Shown: positions 36,663 through 46,940 of the stretch, piece by piece
How positions within the stretch are numbered: the first letter of the stretch is position 1
Layout of the letters: every line of letters begins with the position of its first letter
Source of the DNA: Dipteris shenzhenensis
Lineage: Eukaryota > Polypodiophyta > Polypodiopsida > Gleicheniales
Length of the DNA: 64,000 nt
Assembly: GCA_047967505.1 (NCBI GenBank)
Contig: CM106541.1
Strand: one strand, 5' to 3'
Position numbers and translations under genes: made by a program
Notes under the pieces: generated by a model
Database searches by the model: none
The model's input: only the letters and a program-made list of their open reading frames with translations
What the model was told of the DNA's origin: nothing

Positions 36663-37600
36663 CTAGAGACGATAGCCCATCTCTCCACTTTCACCATAAC
36701 CCAGAAAGATGCATTTCCTAGACTTAGGATCTAGCTTCTTTCGAAGCTCTTTTGGCACATGTGCATATGCCTCACACCCAAATATACGCAAATGAGAGTA
36801 AGAGGGCTTCTTGCCATTCCATGCCTCTTTAGGAATACCACCATCCAAACTCTTACTAGGTGATCTATTGATCACATGCACTGTAGTCTTCATTGCCTCA
36901 ACCCAAAAACCACCAGAAAGGCTTGCATGGGAAAGCATGCATTACAACCTTTCTTGAATGGTATGGTTCATCTTTTCTGCAACTGGATTTTGCTCTGGAG
37001 TATGAGGGGATGTGAGCTCCGTCTTAATCCCATGTGTATCACAGAAATGCTGAAAGTCATGAGAGAGATACTCTCCACCATTGTCAGACCATAGGCATTT
37101 AAGCGTTCTACCTGACTGTCACATAGTATTCAGCCTCGCATAATGACCGTGTAGGCATGGGACCACATACATCTGAATGCACCAAATCAAGCTTTTCAAA
37201 CTCTTTCTTTCCCCTTCTTTTATGGGCTGATTTAGTCTACTTCCCATAGAGACAGTGCTCACAAAATTCAAAATATGAGAAACTCAAATGCGGTACATAA
37301 CCCAAACGGCATAAGAGTTTCATTCCATTCTGGCTCATGTGCCCCAACCTGCAATGCCACAAAGAAGTGCTTGGCTGCTCGGTTATTGCAACAACATGAT
37401 CAAATACCCTTGATACATGTAAGGGATACAAAGTCCAACACTTGGCACCCCTGGCCAAAAGCATAGAGCCCTTCTAAATTTTCCAACTCTGAAAGCCAAA
37501 AGTGGTGTGAAAACTAGCATCATCTAGTTGACCCACTGAAATAAGACTCTTGGTCAACTTAGGCACATGTCTCACATGTTTCAAAATAAACGCAGACCCA
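36663..37600 (-). pseudogene. copia-C integrase (decayed)
   Basis: The HHCC zinc part is at 37237-37464 (LWHCRLGHMSQNGMK ... CEHCLYGK). The C-terminal part at 36663-36938 reads INRSPSKSLDGGIPKEAWNG, RIFGCEAYAHVPKELRKKLD and KCIFLGYGE. The core between about 36940 and 37236 is interrupted by stops. Confidence 0.85.
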
Positions 37601-37699
37601 TTTGCAAAAGAAAACTTTATGTCACCTACTCCCACTATGTCACATGCATTGTCATTTCCAAGATGCACACTTCTTGTCTTTCCACTGTCATAAGTGGAG

Positions 37700-38697
37700 A
37701 ACCATTCCCTATGGGAAGTAACATGGAATGAAGCACCAGAATCCAAAATCCAAAATCCAATCCTTGGAATATGCATCATCTGAAGTGGTAAGCAACTCTG
37801 TAGATAAACTAGGCATGAAGAGAACGTCATTGTCACTATCATGTGTGATTGCATTGATCTCCTTGATCTTCACTTTTCCTTTGTCCTCCCTTGGACTCTC
37901 TTCCTTTTTATTTGCACCCCAATTTGCATTCTTTTTCTTATCCTTTTGCTCTCTTTTCAGCTTGTAGCAATCCTTTTTCATATGGCCGTTCTTGCCATAG
38001 TGGTAACACTCAATATTCCGTGCCTGGATTTGCTACGAGACTTCCCTCTTTCTTGGGACTTCCCCCTGAACTGTGATCTGCCCCTTTGCACATTTAAGGT
38101 TGCATTCTGCTTGTTGCCGTCCATAGACTTCTGTCTAATCTCCTCGGCCAACAAGCTACCCACAACATCATCAAATTTTAGTACTCCACCAGGTGCAGAG
38201 TTACTGACAGCTATACAGAAGGTATCCCATGAGGATGGCAATGAACATAAGAGAAATATTGCCTTAGTCTCCGCATCAAAATTCATCTTCTGAGCCTGAA
38301 GCTGGCTGAAAATAATATTGAATTCATTCAAGTGAGAAGCAATGGAGACCTTCCTTCATCTGCAGCTCTTCATGAGGTAAACTTTATTAGAGGTAGTTTC
38401 TTTTTAATAAGTGGCACACAGTTTCTTCCACAAATCTTCCGTAGTCTGCTCATTTACTACTGTGAAATAAATTGACTTTGCAAGATGAAGTCTAATAGTA
38501 GACTTTGCTAATGCATCCAACTCATTTCAATCATTCGCAGACATATTTGCAGGCTTAGCTTCAATCTGTGCCAAGGGTTTAATCTACTTCTTTTGAATAA
38601 GCACATCCCTTATTTGTTCTTTCCACAAAGAAAAGTTTGTCCCATCAAACTTTTTAATGCTTAAAAACTCCTTTTCAGACATGGAAGAGGATGCCAT
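37700..38697 (-). pseudogene. copia-C gag and protease (decayed)
   Basis: The start at 38697 opens MASSSMSEKEFLSIKKFDG, then TNFSLWKEQI. The UBN2-type gag continues through FNIIFSQLQAQKMNFDAETK and a basic RG/RS-rich tail. A zinc knuckle ends in GHMKKDCYK. The protease site WILDSGASFHVTSH lies near 37725-37760. At least three Trp codons (QKKW, DWNE and one later) now read as stops. Confidence 0.88.
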
Positions 38698-40134
38698 GAT
38701 GCAAATGAAGCAAAAATCCCAAATGCTAGTGCCCACAAGAGAGAATCACACCAAATACCAGGTGCACCCAAATGTGTATGCCACAATAGAGTGAAATATC
38801 ACCAAAACTCATGTCTCAAAGCATCTGACTCATGTGCATATACTATGCATCCATATGAGCAAATCTGGCCCAAAAGAAAATGCCAACTGCAATGGCAACC
38901 CAAAATGCCAATAAGTGCCAAATGACTCAAGCATAAACACCATCCACTGGCATATGCATTAATAATATCTCATCCAAGAGAGCATAGCACTATCAATGCA
39001 TCACCTGCAATGTGTCAAAGCTGTCCCTCAGCATAAAATAACATCCATGTGCAAAGCGTCCATAAAAATAGCATCCCACAAGGCAATTTGGGCCTATCAG
39101 TGCATCCAATAAGGACCGCAATGCATCCAAATGGCCTATAAATCATCCACTGCAACCCAATGCACACCACGAATGAGTGCACACTGCTCAAACTGCAACC
39201 AGAGTGATCTGCATAAGGTATGCTCAAGAAATCATAGTCCCATGGTAATGACCACTACTAAAAATAGAACCTAAGATGCCTCAAAACATGGGCGCCATTG
39301 CATAATCGGACTCAGCAAGAAAATTTGCAAATATCTTTCTTCTGCTAGAACTCCAAAATCCCAACCCATGAGTGAGAAATGGGAGTCAACACTTATCCAC
39401 TACCATGTGGCATAAATCTAAGGTTTCAAAACCTTAGAATGAAAAATGCATAATAGAGAGATGAAATCGAATACACAGAGATCTATAACTCTAAAAATCC
39501 TCCACGAAATCGCATAAGAACTGACAGGTAGGGGTTTTTGGGTATCCGGAACGCAATGGGACAGACGGTTTTGAAAACCGTGGTCTTAATCACTGGGTCC
39601 AACACACGGACTAAAAAACGTTTTTGGAAACATAGCTATTTGTAAACTCCATCGAAGTGTGAATGATGAGCAACATAGAAGTTTTAGGACCTCTAAGTCC
39701 ACCAGAACTGACAAATCTGCAAATGGTTGCTCCAAACTTGAGTTCCAACACCCGGGTAGAAAAACGTAGAAACTGACACAGTGAGTCAGAAATCCAATGA
39801 AATGATCCCATATTCAAGAATGAAGGTGTTTCCAAGCTCCTGAAGTGAAGCGGATACCAAAAGCAAGCAATAGTTGCCTTTACAAGTCAATCGGAGTCTT
39901 TGTCATTGAACGGAACAGAGAAAAGCTCAAAAAATGACTTTTTCTTTGAAAACACTTAACAGGCTCTCAAAACCTCTTCGCAAAACCAAAGTGACTTTTT
40001 CAAAGGTTCCTCCAAGGTCTCTACACACTTGGATGCAAGTAAAGTCACCCACAAAGCTTCCCACAGAGCTTCTCCTTCATCCCACAGAGTTGCTGAGCTT
40101 CAAGCATTCACGCACGCTCAGCTAGATCACCCGG
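38698..40134 (-). other. Long untranslated leader of copia-C
   Basis: About 1.4 kb between the primer site and gag has no motif-bearing frame on either strand. Usual copia leaders are tens to a few hundred bases. This could be captured host sequence or an extended packaging and regulatory leader. Confidence 0.6.
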
Positions 40135-40146
40135 GCTCTGATACCA
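40135..40146 (-). other. Primer-binding site of copia-C
   Basis: The minus strand reads TGGTATCAGAGC two bases after the 5' LTR, complementary to initiator tRNA-Met. Confidence 0.92.
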
Positions 40147-40148
40147 AT

Positions 40149-40319
40149 TGAGAGTGCTCTCAACGGAAGCAAGAACGGAAGAGGGAGAGAGAGAAACAGA
40201 GAGCCACACAATTTTTGGTGGGTGTAGAACCACCCTAATCTTCTTTTTCATTCATTTATATATGTGTTTGAGTATTGTAAATAACCGAGGTAAAGGCACA
40301 GTGACCTTTAACCCCCACA
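40149..40319 (-). repeat. 5' LTR of copia-C
   Basis: 171 bp, differing from 34648-34818 at about four positions. The right target copy GGAGG follows at 40320-40324. Confidence 0.95.
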
Positions 40320-40324
40320 GGAGG

Positions 40325-41421
40325 TAGAGTTCCACCAAATCAAAATGGGCAAACTCCATGGTAAAGAGGAAGGGGTCAGGGTATGTGTGCCTGAGTGTCT
40401 TAGTTGTGATGAATGGGGTCGCTATAACACCCTTGTTGTGATAAGCCTCCTCACAGTAGGTGACATATTTCCTCTTACCACAACACCTAAACAATAGGAC
40501 CAATCATTTTGGGGCAAAGATGAAATATCCTTCTCATCCTAGCACTAGTTAAACTATTGGTGTACTTGCAAATCAAAAAGGTAAAGGCAAGCTATTGAAT
40601 CAAAGTGGGTTAATAAAACTTCCAAAAGTATGCCAGTTGTGAAGATCAAATCAATGGGGAAATGGGACCTAATTCAAATAAGGGGAAATAGATGGAATTC
40701 GAGCCCCCAGATTAAGTAAAGAATAAATTGAGGAGGCCTAGAAGATGGTACAAAAGTGATTGATTTACCTTTAGGGAAAGAGCAGGAAGGATATAGCTTG
40801 GTAAAGGATTAGGCTTGTTGAAAAGCATATATTACTTTTATTAGATGATGGGTATGTGCCCAAAGTTGAAGAGGGAATGGAAACCGTCAACCCTTATAAG
40901 AAACTATCAACCCTAATAAGAAAGTTGCTTTAGAGTCACCTAGGGGAGTGATGTCCATTGAAGACTTGCCCAAAATATGGCCAACCCTAGAAGCCTACAT
41001 TAGTAGTGGTGCTCAGATTTGTGTGATTACACAATCGTGTATGGAGAAATTGGGAGTAATGATTTCAACTCAATCTGTGTATAAAATCAAGTTGGCCAAC
41101 CATGCAAGGCTGGTGTTTCAAAAGTTGAGTAAGTGGGGACCTAAAGAAAGGCAAGTGCTCAAGGAAGAGGTAGGGAAACTATCAAAAGCAAGCTTTATTT
41201 ACCAAGTGGGAAATTTTGATTGGGAAAACCGGATGGTAATTAGGCCAAAGAAGGATGGTAGATGGCAGGTATCTCTAGATTATAAGCCATTAAATGAAGC
41301 AACAAAGATGAATCAATATCCATTACTTTTTCTTGATGAAATCTTAGATAAGTTTGCATGCCATCAATGGTATTATATCATATGCAATTTAGACACAATT
41401 GAGCAAATGGGAATCAAGTAT
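40325..41421 (+). pseudogene. Ty3/gypsy protease-RT remnant (3' side of split element)
   Basis: The frame at 40948-41421 reads YISSGAQICVITQSCMEKLG, like the (D)SGA of a gypsy protease with Asp replaced by Ser. It then reads VLKEEVGKLSKASFIYQV, MVIRPKKDGRWQVSLDYKPL and PLLFLDEILDKFA, which are RT domains 1-3 of Ty3/gypsy. The usual linker between protease and RT is much shortened, and after DKFACHQWYYI the family sequence ends; the YxDD box is absent. The 5' part (gag) lies left of copia-C. Confidence 0.8.
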
Positions 41422-41584
41422 TGAGTCATGATCATTGGGCTAGAAGTTTAGATACGGCCTTGTAGTATGAAGAAACTTGGGATACATTGCTAAATGGCTA
41501 AATTGTTAATATTATGGAGTCGTCATGGGAAAGAGCCTTTGGCTCATAGATGAAATTAGTGGAAATCCCACCATACCAATGATA
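41418..41584 (+). repeat. Dispersed repeat R, copy 2, left part
   Basis: Same sequence as 32166-32412 up to CCAATGATA, where a 1,020-bp insertion interrupts it. It resumes at 42614. Confidence 0.75.
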
Positions 41585-42604
41585 GGGGACGAGCATTTTC
41601 TGAGCGAAATCTTCCGAACGTCCGAGCGAAGGAAAAAAAAAACCTTCCAACTATGCATAAATATGGCAAAAATCGATCAGAAGAAAACATAGTTTCACTT
41701 AGAAATATGCAAAGTATTATAGCAATGCCTATTTTATACAAAAATCTTTAGATGAATCTGTAGGAATGGTGAGAGCATAATGGGATGGCTTTTGAAGAAA
41801 CCCACATGTAGAGTAGACTTCTCTATGAAAATTCCCTTATGATCCTTCTTACAACTTTTACTTAATAGGGGGTGACATTGAAAACCCTCTCTCAACCTAT
41901 CTTCATGAAAGAGTTTCTTCAAAGAAAACTCATTGAAGCAAGCCATCCAGGTAGTTTCGCCAGCGAAACCCCTTTGAAGCAAGTCTCCCAAGGTAGTTTC
42001 GCTGGCGAAACTACCTTGGACAGCACTTTTAAAAGTGACATAACTTTCATATCCAATGTCCAAATATAGTCATTCAACCACTCAAATTGATTGGAACACC
42101 CCATTTGAGCACATCTATGGAGTTATAATTTGGAAAATCTTTCATATATAGTATTAAATATTACATGTATTTTATGAGAGTGATATATAAGCCCAAGTTA
42201 ATACTTATTTATAGTAATTTAAACTTCTTTAGAAACATGTCCATAAATATGCTATAAAAACACTAAAAAGATATTGCCATATGATATAAATGTGTTAATA
42301 AGTAATTATATATGCATAGTATTATTACATTGAGAGTGATTATGAGGAATGTTTCTTAAAGGAATCAACACTTTTTTAAGGTAATAACAGGGGTACAAAG
42401 GGATGTCTCTAAATAAGAAAATTATGTTGTGTAAAAATGAATGAGTGACTAGTCTGTATATTTTTATGATAAAGGAATCTAGTTCTAGTGAAAATAAAAG
42501 TGTAAAAACCATGTTTCCTAAAGAAAAACATTTTTAAAAATCTCTTGAAAAACACGCTCGGATAAACTTGCTCATAGGTTTTTGCTCGTAAAATTGACGC
42601 ATTC
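41585..42604. mobile_element. 1,020-bp non-autonomous DNA transposon, probably Mutator-like
   Basis: Repeat R is split here and CCAATGATA is duplicated on both sides (41576-41584 and 42605-42613). A 9-bp duplication is typical of Mutator-like elements. The ends are imperfect inverted repeats: the left reads CATTTTCTGAGCGAAA and GTCCGAGCG, the right (complement) AATTTTACGAGCAAAA and ATCCGAGCG, at similar distances. No transposase is encoded. Inside lies a 32-bp near-perfect palindrome (41988-42019). Confidence 0.7.
41950..42019. repeat. Palindromic GGTAGTTTCGC...GCGAAACTACC motifs
   Basis: The site at 41988-42019 pairs 15 of 16 bases in each arm around GCTGGC. A half-degenerate copy (GGTAGTTTCGCCAGCGAAAC) lies at 41950-41969. 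The GCGAAA core also occurs at the left end of the insertion. Confidence 0.8.
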
Positions 42605-42613
42605 CCAATGATA

Positions 42614-42673
42614 AAGGTCTCTCCAAGGAGCTCTTGAGAGAAACTTGCCTTATAGAATTCAATCCAATAACCA
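42614..42673 (+). repeat. Dispersed repeat R, copy 2, right part
   Basis: It continues the R repeat after the insertion (AGGTCTCTCCAAGGAGCTC to CCAATAACC). Confidence 0.7.
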
Positions 42674-42939
42674 AGTGCAATGAGCAAATATGCCACCTAT
42701 AAGGATGCTAGGTACTTCCAGATTTAACGCTTCTAGTCCACCATCCATCTATTAGGTCTAGGTGAAAATAGCAAGTCTAAGTCTTAGGTGAGAATAGAGC
42801 TAAGTTAGGTCAATCTCTTCATCATCCATCATCTAATCCACCACCCCATATCAGTTTAGTCCATCCTAGTTAGGTGACTAGTCTGCATGTGTCCACTCGC
42901 ACTTCAATCATTAAGTCTATCACATGCTAATAGACATCC

Positions 42940-43641
42940 TATAAGAAAACAATACAATGTCTATGCTCAATAGATAACAGGATCTCGTACGCAAGAGAGA
43001 AAAGCAGATAGTATGCAGAATCAAAAATTTGATTACTGTAGAACTGATACAATAGATGGTGCTGCCTCCCAACCATGCGCTCCTGTGAAAGAAGCTTCAA
43101 TGGTGAGCTGGAAACAGTAGAAGATGGAGGCTGGATGCTAAGGAATCAGGGTTGCTGTAGCCAGTGATAAAATGGGCTTCACGGGCTTGCTCTTATATAG
43201 CCACCAGTTGTAGTCGGTTAGACCCAATTGGGTGACCGACCAGTCCATCCAAAACGATCGATTGGGGGTCGGTCCCAAAATAGGCCACCGACCACACGAT
43301 AGAATTGTGGCGTAAAATAGAGCACATCCGAGATCATCTGAGGCTCCACACAGGCCTCGCAACCCGAGAGTGGGGGCTGCCCTGAGAAATGCTCCATCTA
43401 CCCTCAGTGCGGTCAGTCATGGGATGCCTTCCCGCACTTGCATGTAGCCTAGTTGGCGGTGTGCCAACTCTATTTGAAGCCGTCTAGCCATCAGGTCACA
43501 CATGGCCCCCATCTGGTGTCCAAAGCAGGACCTACTGGATAACCAAGCTACTTAAATGCCTTCTCCTCATATGGGAGGCTTACAAGTAGAGTTAGCTGGT
43601 TCCTGCGTAGTTACATGAGAGTGGACCATTGATATCTAACA
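42940..43641 (-). repeat. 3' LTR of copia-B
   Basis: 702 bp, matching the 732-bp LTR at 14114-14845 in reverse, with a ~30-bp internal deletion near 43325. The terminal TG is mutated (plus strand starts TATAAG instead of TGTAAG). The five bases before it, CATCC (42935-42939), are the reverse complement of GGATG at 14109-14113. Confidence 0.92.
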
Positions 43642-43671
43642 CCGTCCCTCAATGTCCACCTGCTAGTGAAC

Positions 43672-44182
43672 TTACTTTTTCGGTCCAATGCCAAGTCGAT
43701 GAAGATGCCTCTCTAGCAAGTCTCTTCCAAGAGCCTTCGTGAAGATGTCCGCAGCATTCTCTGTAGTCCAACAGTACACCAAGTCAACCTCTCCATCCAT
43801 GATGAGCTCACGTACAAAGTGATATTGAATCTCAATGTGTTTTGTGCGAGTGTGGAACACAAGGTTCTTTGCAATCGCCATGCAACTTTGATTGCCACAT
43901 GATAACTGTGTAGGCTTGTTCTGCACTGCACCCATGTCCCCTAAAATCCTCCTTAACCACACTGCTTCACAAGAAGCAAAGCATGCTGATTTGTACTTAG
44001 CCTCGGTAGAAGAAAGAGCAACTGTGGGTTGCTTCTTGCTGACCCATGACACAGCTCCAGATCCAAGTGAGAAACAGTAACCTACCACTAATCTCCTGCT
44101 ATCCATGTCTCCTGCCCAATCCGAGTCACAGAATCCGATCAAGATGTTGCCCTTGGTATAGGTGATGCCATAATCAAGTGTG
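43672..44182 (-). pseudogene. copia-B RNase H (catalytic residues changed)
   Basis: It reads GFCDSDWAGDMDSRRLV, VSWVSKKQPTVALSSTEAKY, LSCGNQSCMAIAKNLVF, RTKHIEIQYHFVRELIMDG and TTENAADIFTKALGRDLLER. STEAEY of the family is STEAKY and CDNQS is CGNQS, so two acidic active-site residues are lost, although the frame stays open for 156 codons. Confidence 0.9.
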
Positions 44183-44940
44183 GGTAATTTTTCTGTATAT
44201 CATCTATACTATTGTGGGCACGTGCAAGTTATATGTAACATGAATTGGTTTGGTTATCAACCTTGAACTCCAACCATTCCAAAGAGATCCTCTCCAACGA
44301 ACCGTAGTGTTCATGAAATATTAAAATTTCCAACATTTAGAGAACTCAAAAACTTCACACATTTGTAGGTTTCTTTTTTGTCCAAATATAGCTAGGATGA
44401 TAGAGAACTTGGAGAATTTTCATCACCTCCCAAAAGAAAGAAAAAGCACATGTGAGAAAATCCAAGTTCAAAGAGTTAGCATTACATGAAACCCAGGTTT
44501 TTAATGAAAAGAGGAAGGGAGGCATGAACATGGGAGGTCACAATGTATGACGGTGATTCCTATGTGTAAGGTGACATGACATGCAAAACAAAATAAAGGA
44601 GAGCATGCACACCCACGAGACATCTCATGCCCACCTTATGTATTCATCGGTGCCTACTCTCACTAGAGTAGAGATGATACTAGCTAGGGCCTTGACGAAC
44701 CCAAGCATGTGGGACTTGCCTTGAACCCAACGCAGTGTTCAGAGACAACCAATAAAATTGTGTATACTGAAATTGCAAATTTTCAAGTCTGCCACATAAA
44801 TATTTTTATGCAATTTTGAAAATGCATAAAACTTTACATGTGAAAAGTTTTAAGAAGAACCTGAAAGTTGTAGGTTTTCTCCATCTACAAACGTCAAATG
44901 CGAGGGCAGCTCAAAACACCTTGTTTCTTCTTTTGCAAAA
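44183..44940. other. Intergenic beyond the inversion breakpoint
   Basis: No gene. The sequence directly at the breakpoint (GGTAATTTTTCTG) is not element sequence. Confidence 0.35.
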
Positions 44941-44949
44941 GTCCAATAT

Positions 44950-45192
44950 GCATGCGGTGCTTGTCAATGTCAATGTTCCCAAACCGAGGAGTTGCCATCA
45001 ACCTTACACATGGCCGGAACGTAATTTCACGAAGTTGGCACCTAGAAGCTCGCCCATTGGTCACAATGAACATCAGATTTCAATCGCTTCCAGCACTTAA
45101 TGCACGGGACATGCAATTGGTGCTCATCAACATCAATCTTCCCACCTCAAGGAGTCGCCATCAACCTTAGAAGTGGCTCGGAATGTAATTTC
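44950..45192. repeat. Two direct copies of an ~80-bp unit
   Basis: Copies at 44950-45029 and 45111-45192 share GTGCT.(G/A)TCAA.(G/A)TCAAT.TTCCCA, GGAGT.GCCATCAACCTTA and a GG..CGGAA.GTAATTTC ending. Confidence 0.65.
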
Positions 45193-45405
45193 TAACTAGA
45201 AGATACACCTGTCGACAATCGCGCCCCAATCAATGTCTGTGTTCAGCCAACCCCGGTACTCAGTGCACGAGAAATGTGCTCTGTAGCATTTCTTGCAAAA
45301 GGAAAATGGCTGGTGGCTGACGTGTGCGCGTGATTTTCATATGCACCCACAGTAGAACGTTTCCGACTGATGCAAAGGGGCCTTGAGCGAATGACGCGAA
45401 AAACT

Positions 45406-45483
45406 CCGAGGGGGTGCTCCAAAACTCCTCCGGTAACCGAGGCGGTGCTCCAAAACTCCTCCAGTAACCGAGGGGGTGCTCCA
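45406..45483. repeat. 31-bp tandem repeat upstream of eIF1 (2.5 copies)
   Basis: Units start at 45406, 45437 and 45468 with CCGAGG(G/C)GGTGCTCC and continue AAAACTCCTCC(G/A)GTAA. The array ends about 220 bp before the eIF1 start codon and could influence its promoter. Confidence 0.85.
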
Positions 45484-45490
45484 GGTGCTG

Positions 45491-45498
45491 ACACGTGG
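45491..45498 (+). promoter_or_regulatory. G-box ACACGTGG upstream of eIF1
   Basis: A CACGTG core in ACACGTGG lies about 210 bp before the eIF1 start, a typical distance for bZIP/bHLH sites in plant promoters. A weak TATA-like GTTATATC lies at 45576-45583, followed by a C/T-rich leader (TTTCTTTCTTTCAC). Confidence 0.4.
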
Positions 45499-45706
45499 TG
45501 GACAGGCGAGGAAGATGCCCTCGTCCACACGTTTTTTGTTGCTTGCGATGATGGCCAAGCCAGACGCAAAATCTAGTTATATCAGCACCCTCAAACCTCA
45601 ACTTTAACACTTGCGTCTTTCTTTCTTTCACTTCATTAGCTTCTCTTCCTTCCCCATCTTCGTCTCCCTCCCCAACTAGCTCCTCCTGTTTCATCAGCCC
45701 ATTTTC

Positions 45707-46555
45707 ATGTCAGATCTGGAGATTCAGATCCCCACCTCCTTTGGTAGCTCATCTCCCCTGAATTTCCGCTCTTCCGGTGCAATTTCCGATGCCGTATTCT
45801 ATTTTGGGCAGTTCGGCTCTCGATCTCTAGGCCCGCGCTTGCACTTGAGCTCCGATTGTCTGAGTTGTAAAGTAGCTAGATGGTCCTCTTGATAGGAGCC
45901 TGGTTGATTATCTGACAACGAATACTGGGTTGTGGCAGATCCGTTCAAGGAAGCATCCGACGCTAATGCCCCCGGCACAGGTTCCAAGGACAACGTGCAC
46001 ATCCGCATCCAGCAGCGCAATGGCAGGAAAAGCCTGACTACGGTGCAGGGATTGAGGAAAGATTTCAACTACAACAAGATCTTAAAGGATTTCAAGAAGG
46101 AATTCTGTTGTAATGGGACGGTGGTGCAAGATCCGGAGTTGGGTCAGGTAATTCTCCCAGTCTTTGGGTACTTCTTGTTTTTTCTAGATGCTTGAGGTGC
46201 TTAGATTTGGAAGTTTTGTAAGGCGCAGTAGAGTCTTTCGTTTACGAGAGAAACATGATATGGGGAGGGATTGTTCACTGAAGTCCAACTGGATGTGATG
46301 CAGGTGATCCAGCTACAAGGTGATCAACGCAAGAACGTGTCTCAGTTTCTCGTCCAGGTGAGCAATTTGTTCGGGAATGATACCAACTAACTATTACTCC
46401 TGCTTCTCTGTGGGGCATTTGGCGTCGAGTATGGTGGAGCTTTTGTGTGAAAAAACATTACAGGAGTGTTGTTCGCGTCCACTGAATAGGGTTTTCTTGC
46501 CTGCTTGCAGGCCGGGGTTGTTAAGAAAGACCAGATCAAAATACATGGTTTCTAA
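45707..46555 (+). CDS. eIF1: Translation initiation factor eIF1 (SUI1), four coding exons
   Basis: Coding exons: 45707-45743, 45939-46147, 46304-46357 and 46511-46555, all bounded by GT-AG, giving 114 codons plus stop, the usual length for plant eIF1. The protein starts MSDLEIQIPTSFD, followed by the SUI1 domain: VHIRIQQRNGRKSLTTVQGL, the KILKDFKKEFCCNGTV core, and GDQRKNVSQFLVQAG near the end, closing KIHGF. eIF1 binds the 40S subunit in the cytosol, promotes scanning and enforces AUG selection. No damage is seen, and the GC content rises over the gene. Residues match the plant consensus almost everywhere, so the call is firm. The start is set by the conserved MS.L.(V/I)QIP N terminus. Confidence 0.97.
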
Positions 46556-46892
46556 GGCAAGCTGTAAAGCAGCAGAGGCGTCGTGAGATCGAGCAAGATT
46601 TAAAGTAAAATAATGGACAGGGTAGACTTCCTATAAGCATAGTTTTGAATGCTATTCTATATATAATCACATAAGCGGTGTGAGGCTCATCACTGCTGTT
46701 TTATCCTCACACCCCCCCACCCATCCACCCACACAGCCGTGCCTGTACAGATTCATCGCTTGCTCCCCAAATTTGTATGTTGGAAGACTGCTCCCTGTTC
46801 GCTCTATTCGAGAAATGGGGTTTTTTGGTTTATATGTTGAATATAAAACATGCAAACTCTTTGTTCTCGATCTTGATTACATGAACTAATAC

Positions 46893-46940
<48 letters not shown>

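Larger units (their letters stand above)
34648..40319 (-). mobile_element. copia-C: full-length Ty1/copia element with short LTRs
   Basis: The element is 5,672 bp, on the minus strand, with 171-bp LTRs (34648-34818 and 40149-40319), a perfect GGAGG target duplication (34643-34647 and 40320-40324), a primer site, a purine tract, and gag-protease-integrase-RT-RNase H. The LTRs differ at about 4 of 171 positions, so it is clearly younger than copia-A. It sits inside a gypsy remnant. A few stops and frameshifts make the polyprotein non-functional. About 1.4 kb of leader without coding signal separates the 5' LTR from gag, unusually long for copia. Confidence 0.95.
18291..44182. other. Inverted 25.9-kb segment
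   Basis: Both ends lie inside one copia element. At 18290/18291 the plus-strand copia-B stops after ATCAAAG; at 44182/44183 the minus-strand RNase H part starts at CACACTTGATT, the next bases of the same coding sequence with one G missing. Flipping this segment would rebuild a single element flanked by GGATG on both sides. The breakpoints are sharp. I see no homologous repeat at the two junctions, which suggests end joining. Confidence 0.88.
42940..44182 (-). mobile_element. copia-B, 3' part: RNase H and 3' LTR (inverted away)
   Basis: In element orientation it starts at 44182 with the codons TLDYGIT (the bases that follow ATCAAAG in copia-A) and runs through RNase H into the 3' LTR. It is the complement of the piece at 14114-18290 in content, breakpoint and target duplication. 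Confidence 0.92.

Noticed and set aside
45799-46068. Minus-strand ORF of 89 codons
   Set aside because: It is antisense to eIF1 exon 2 and its flanking intron.
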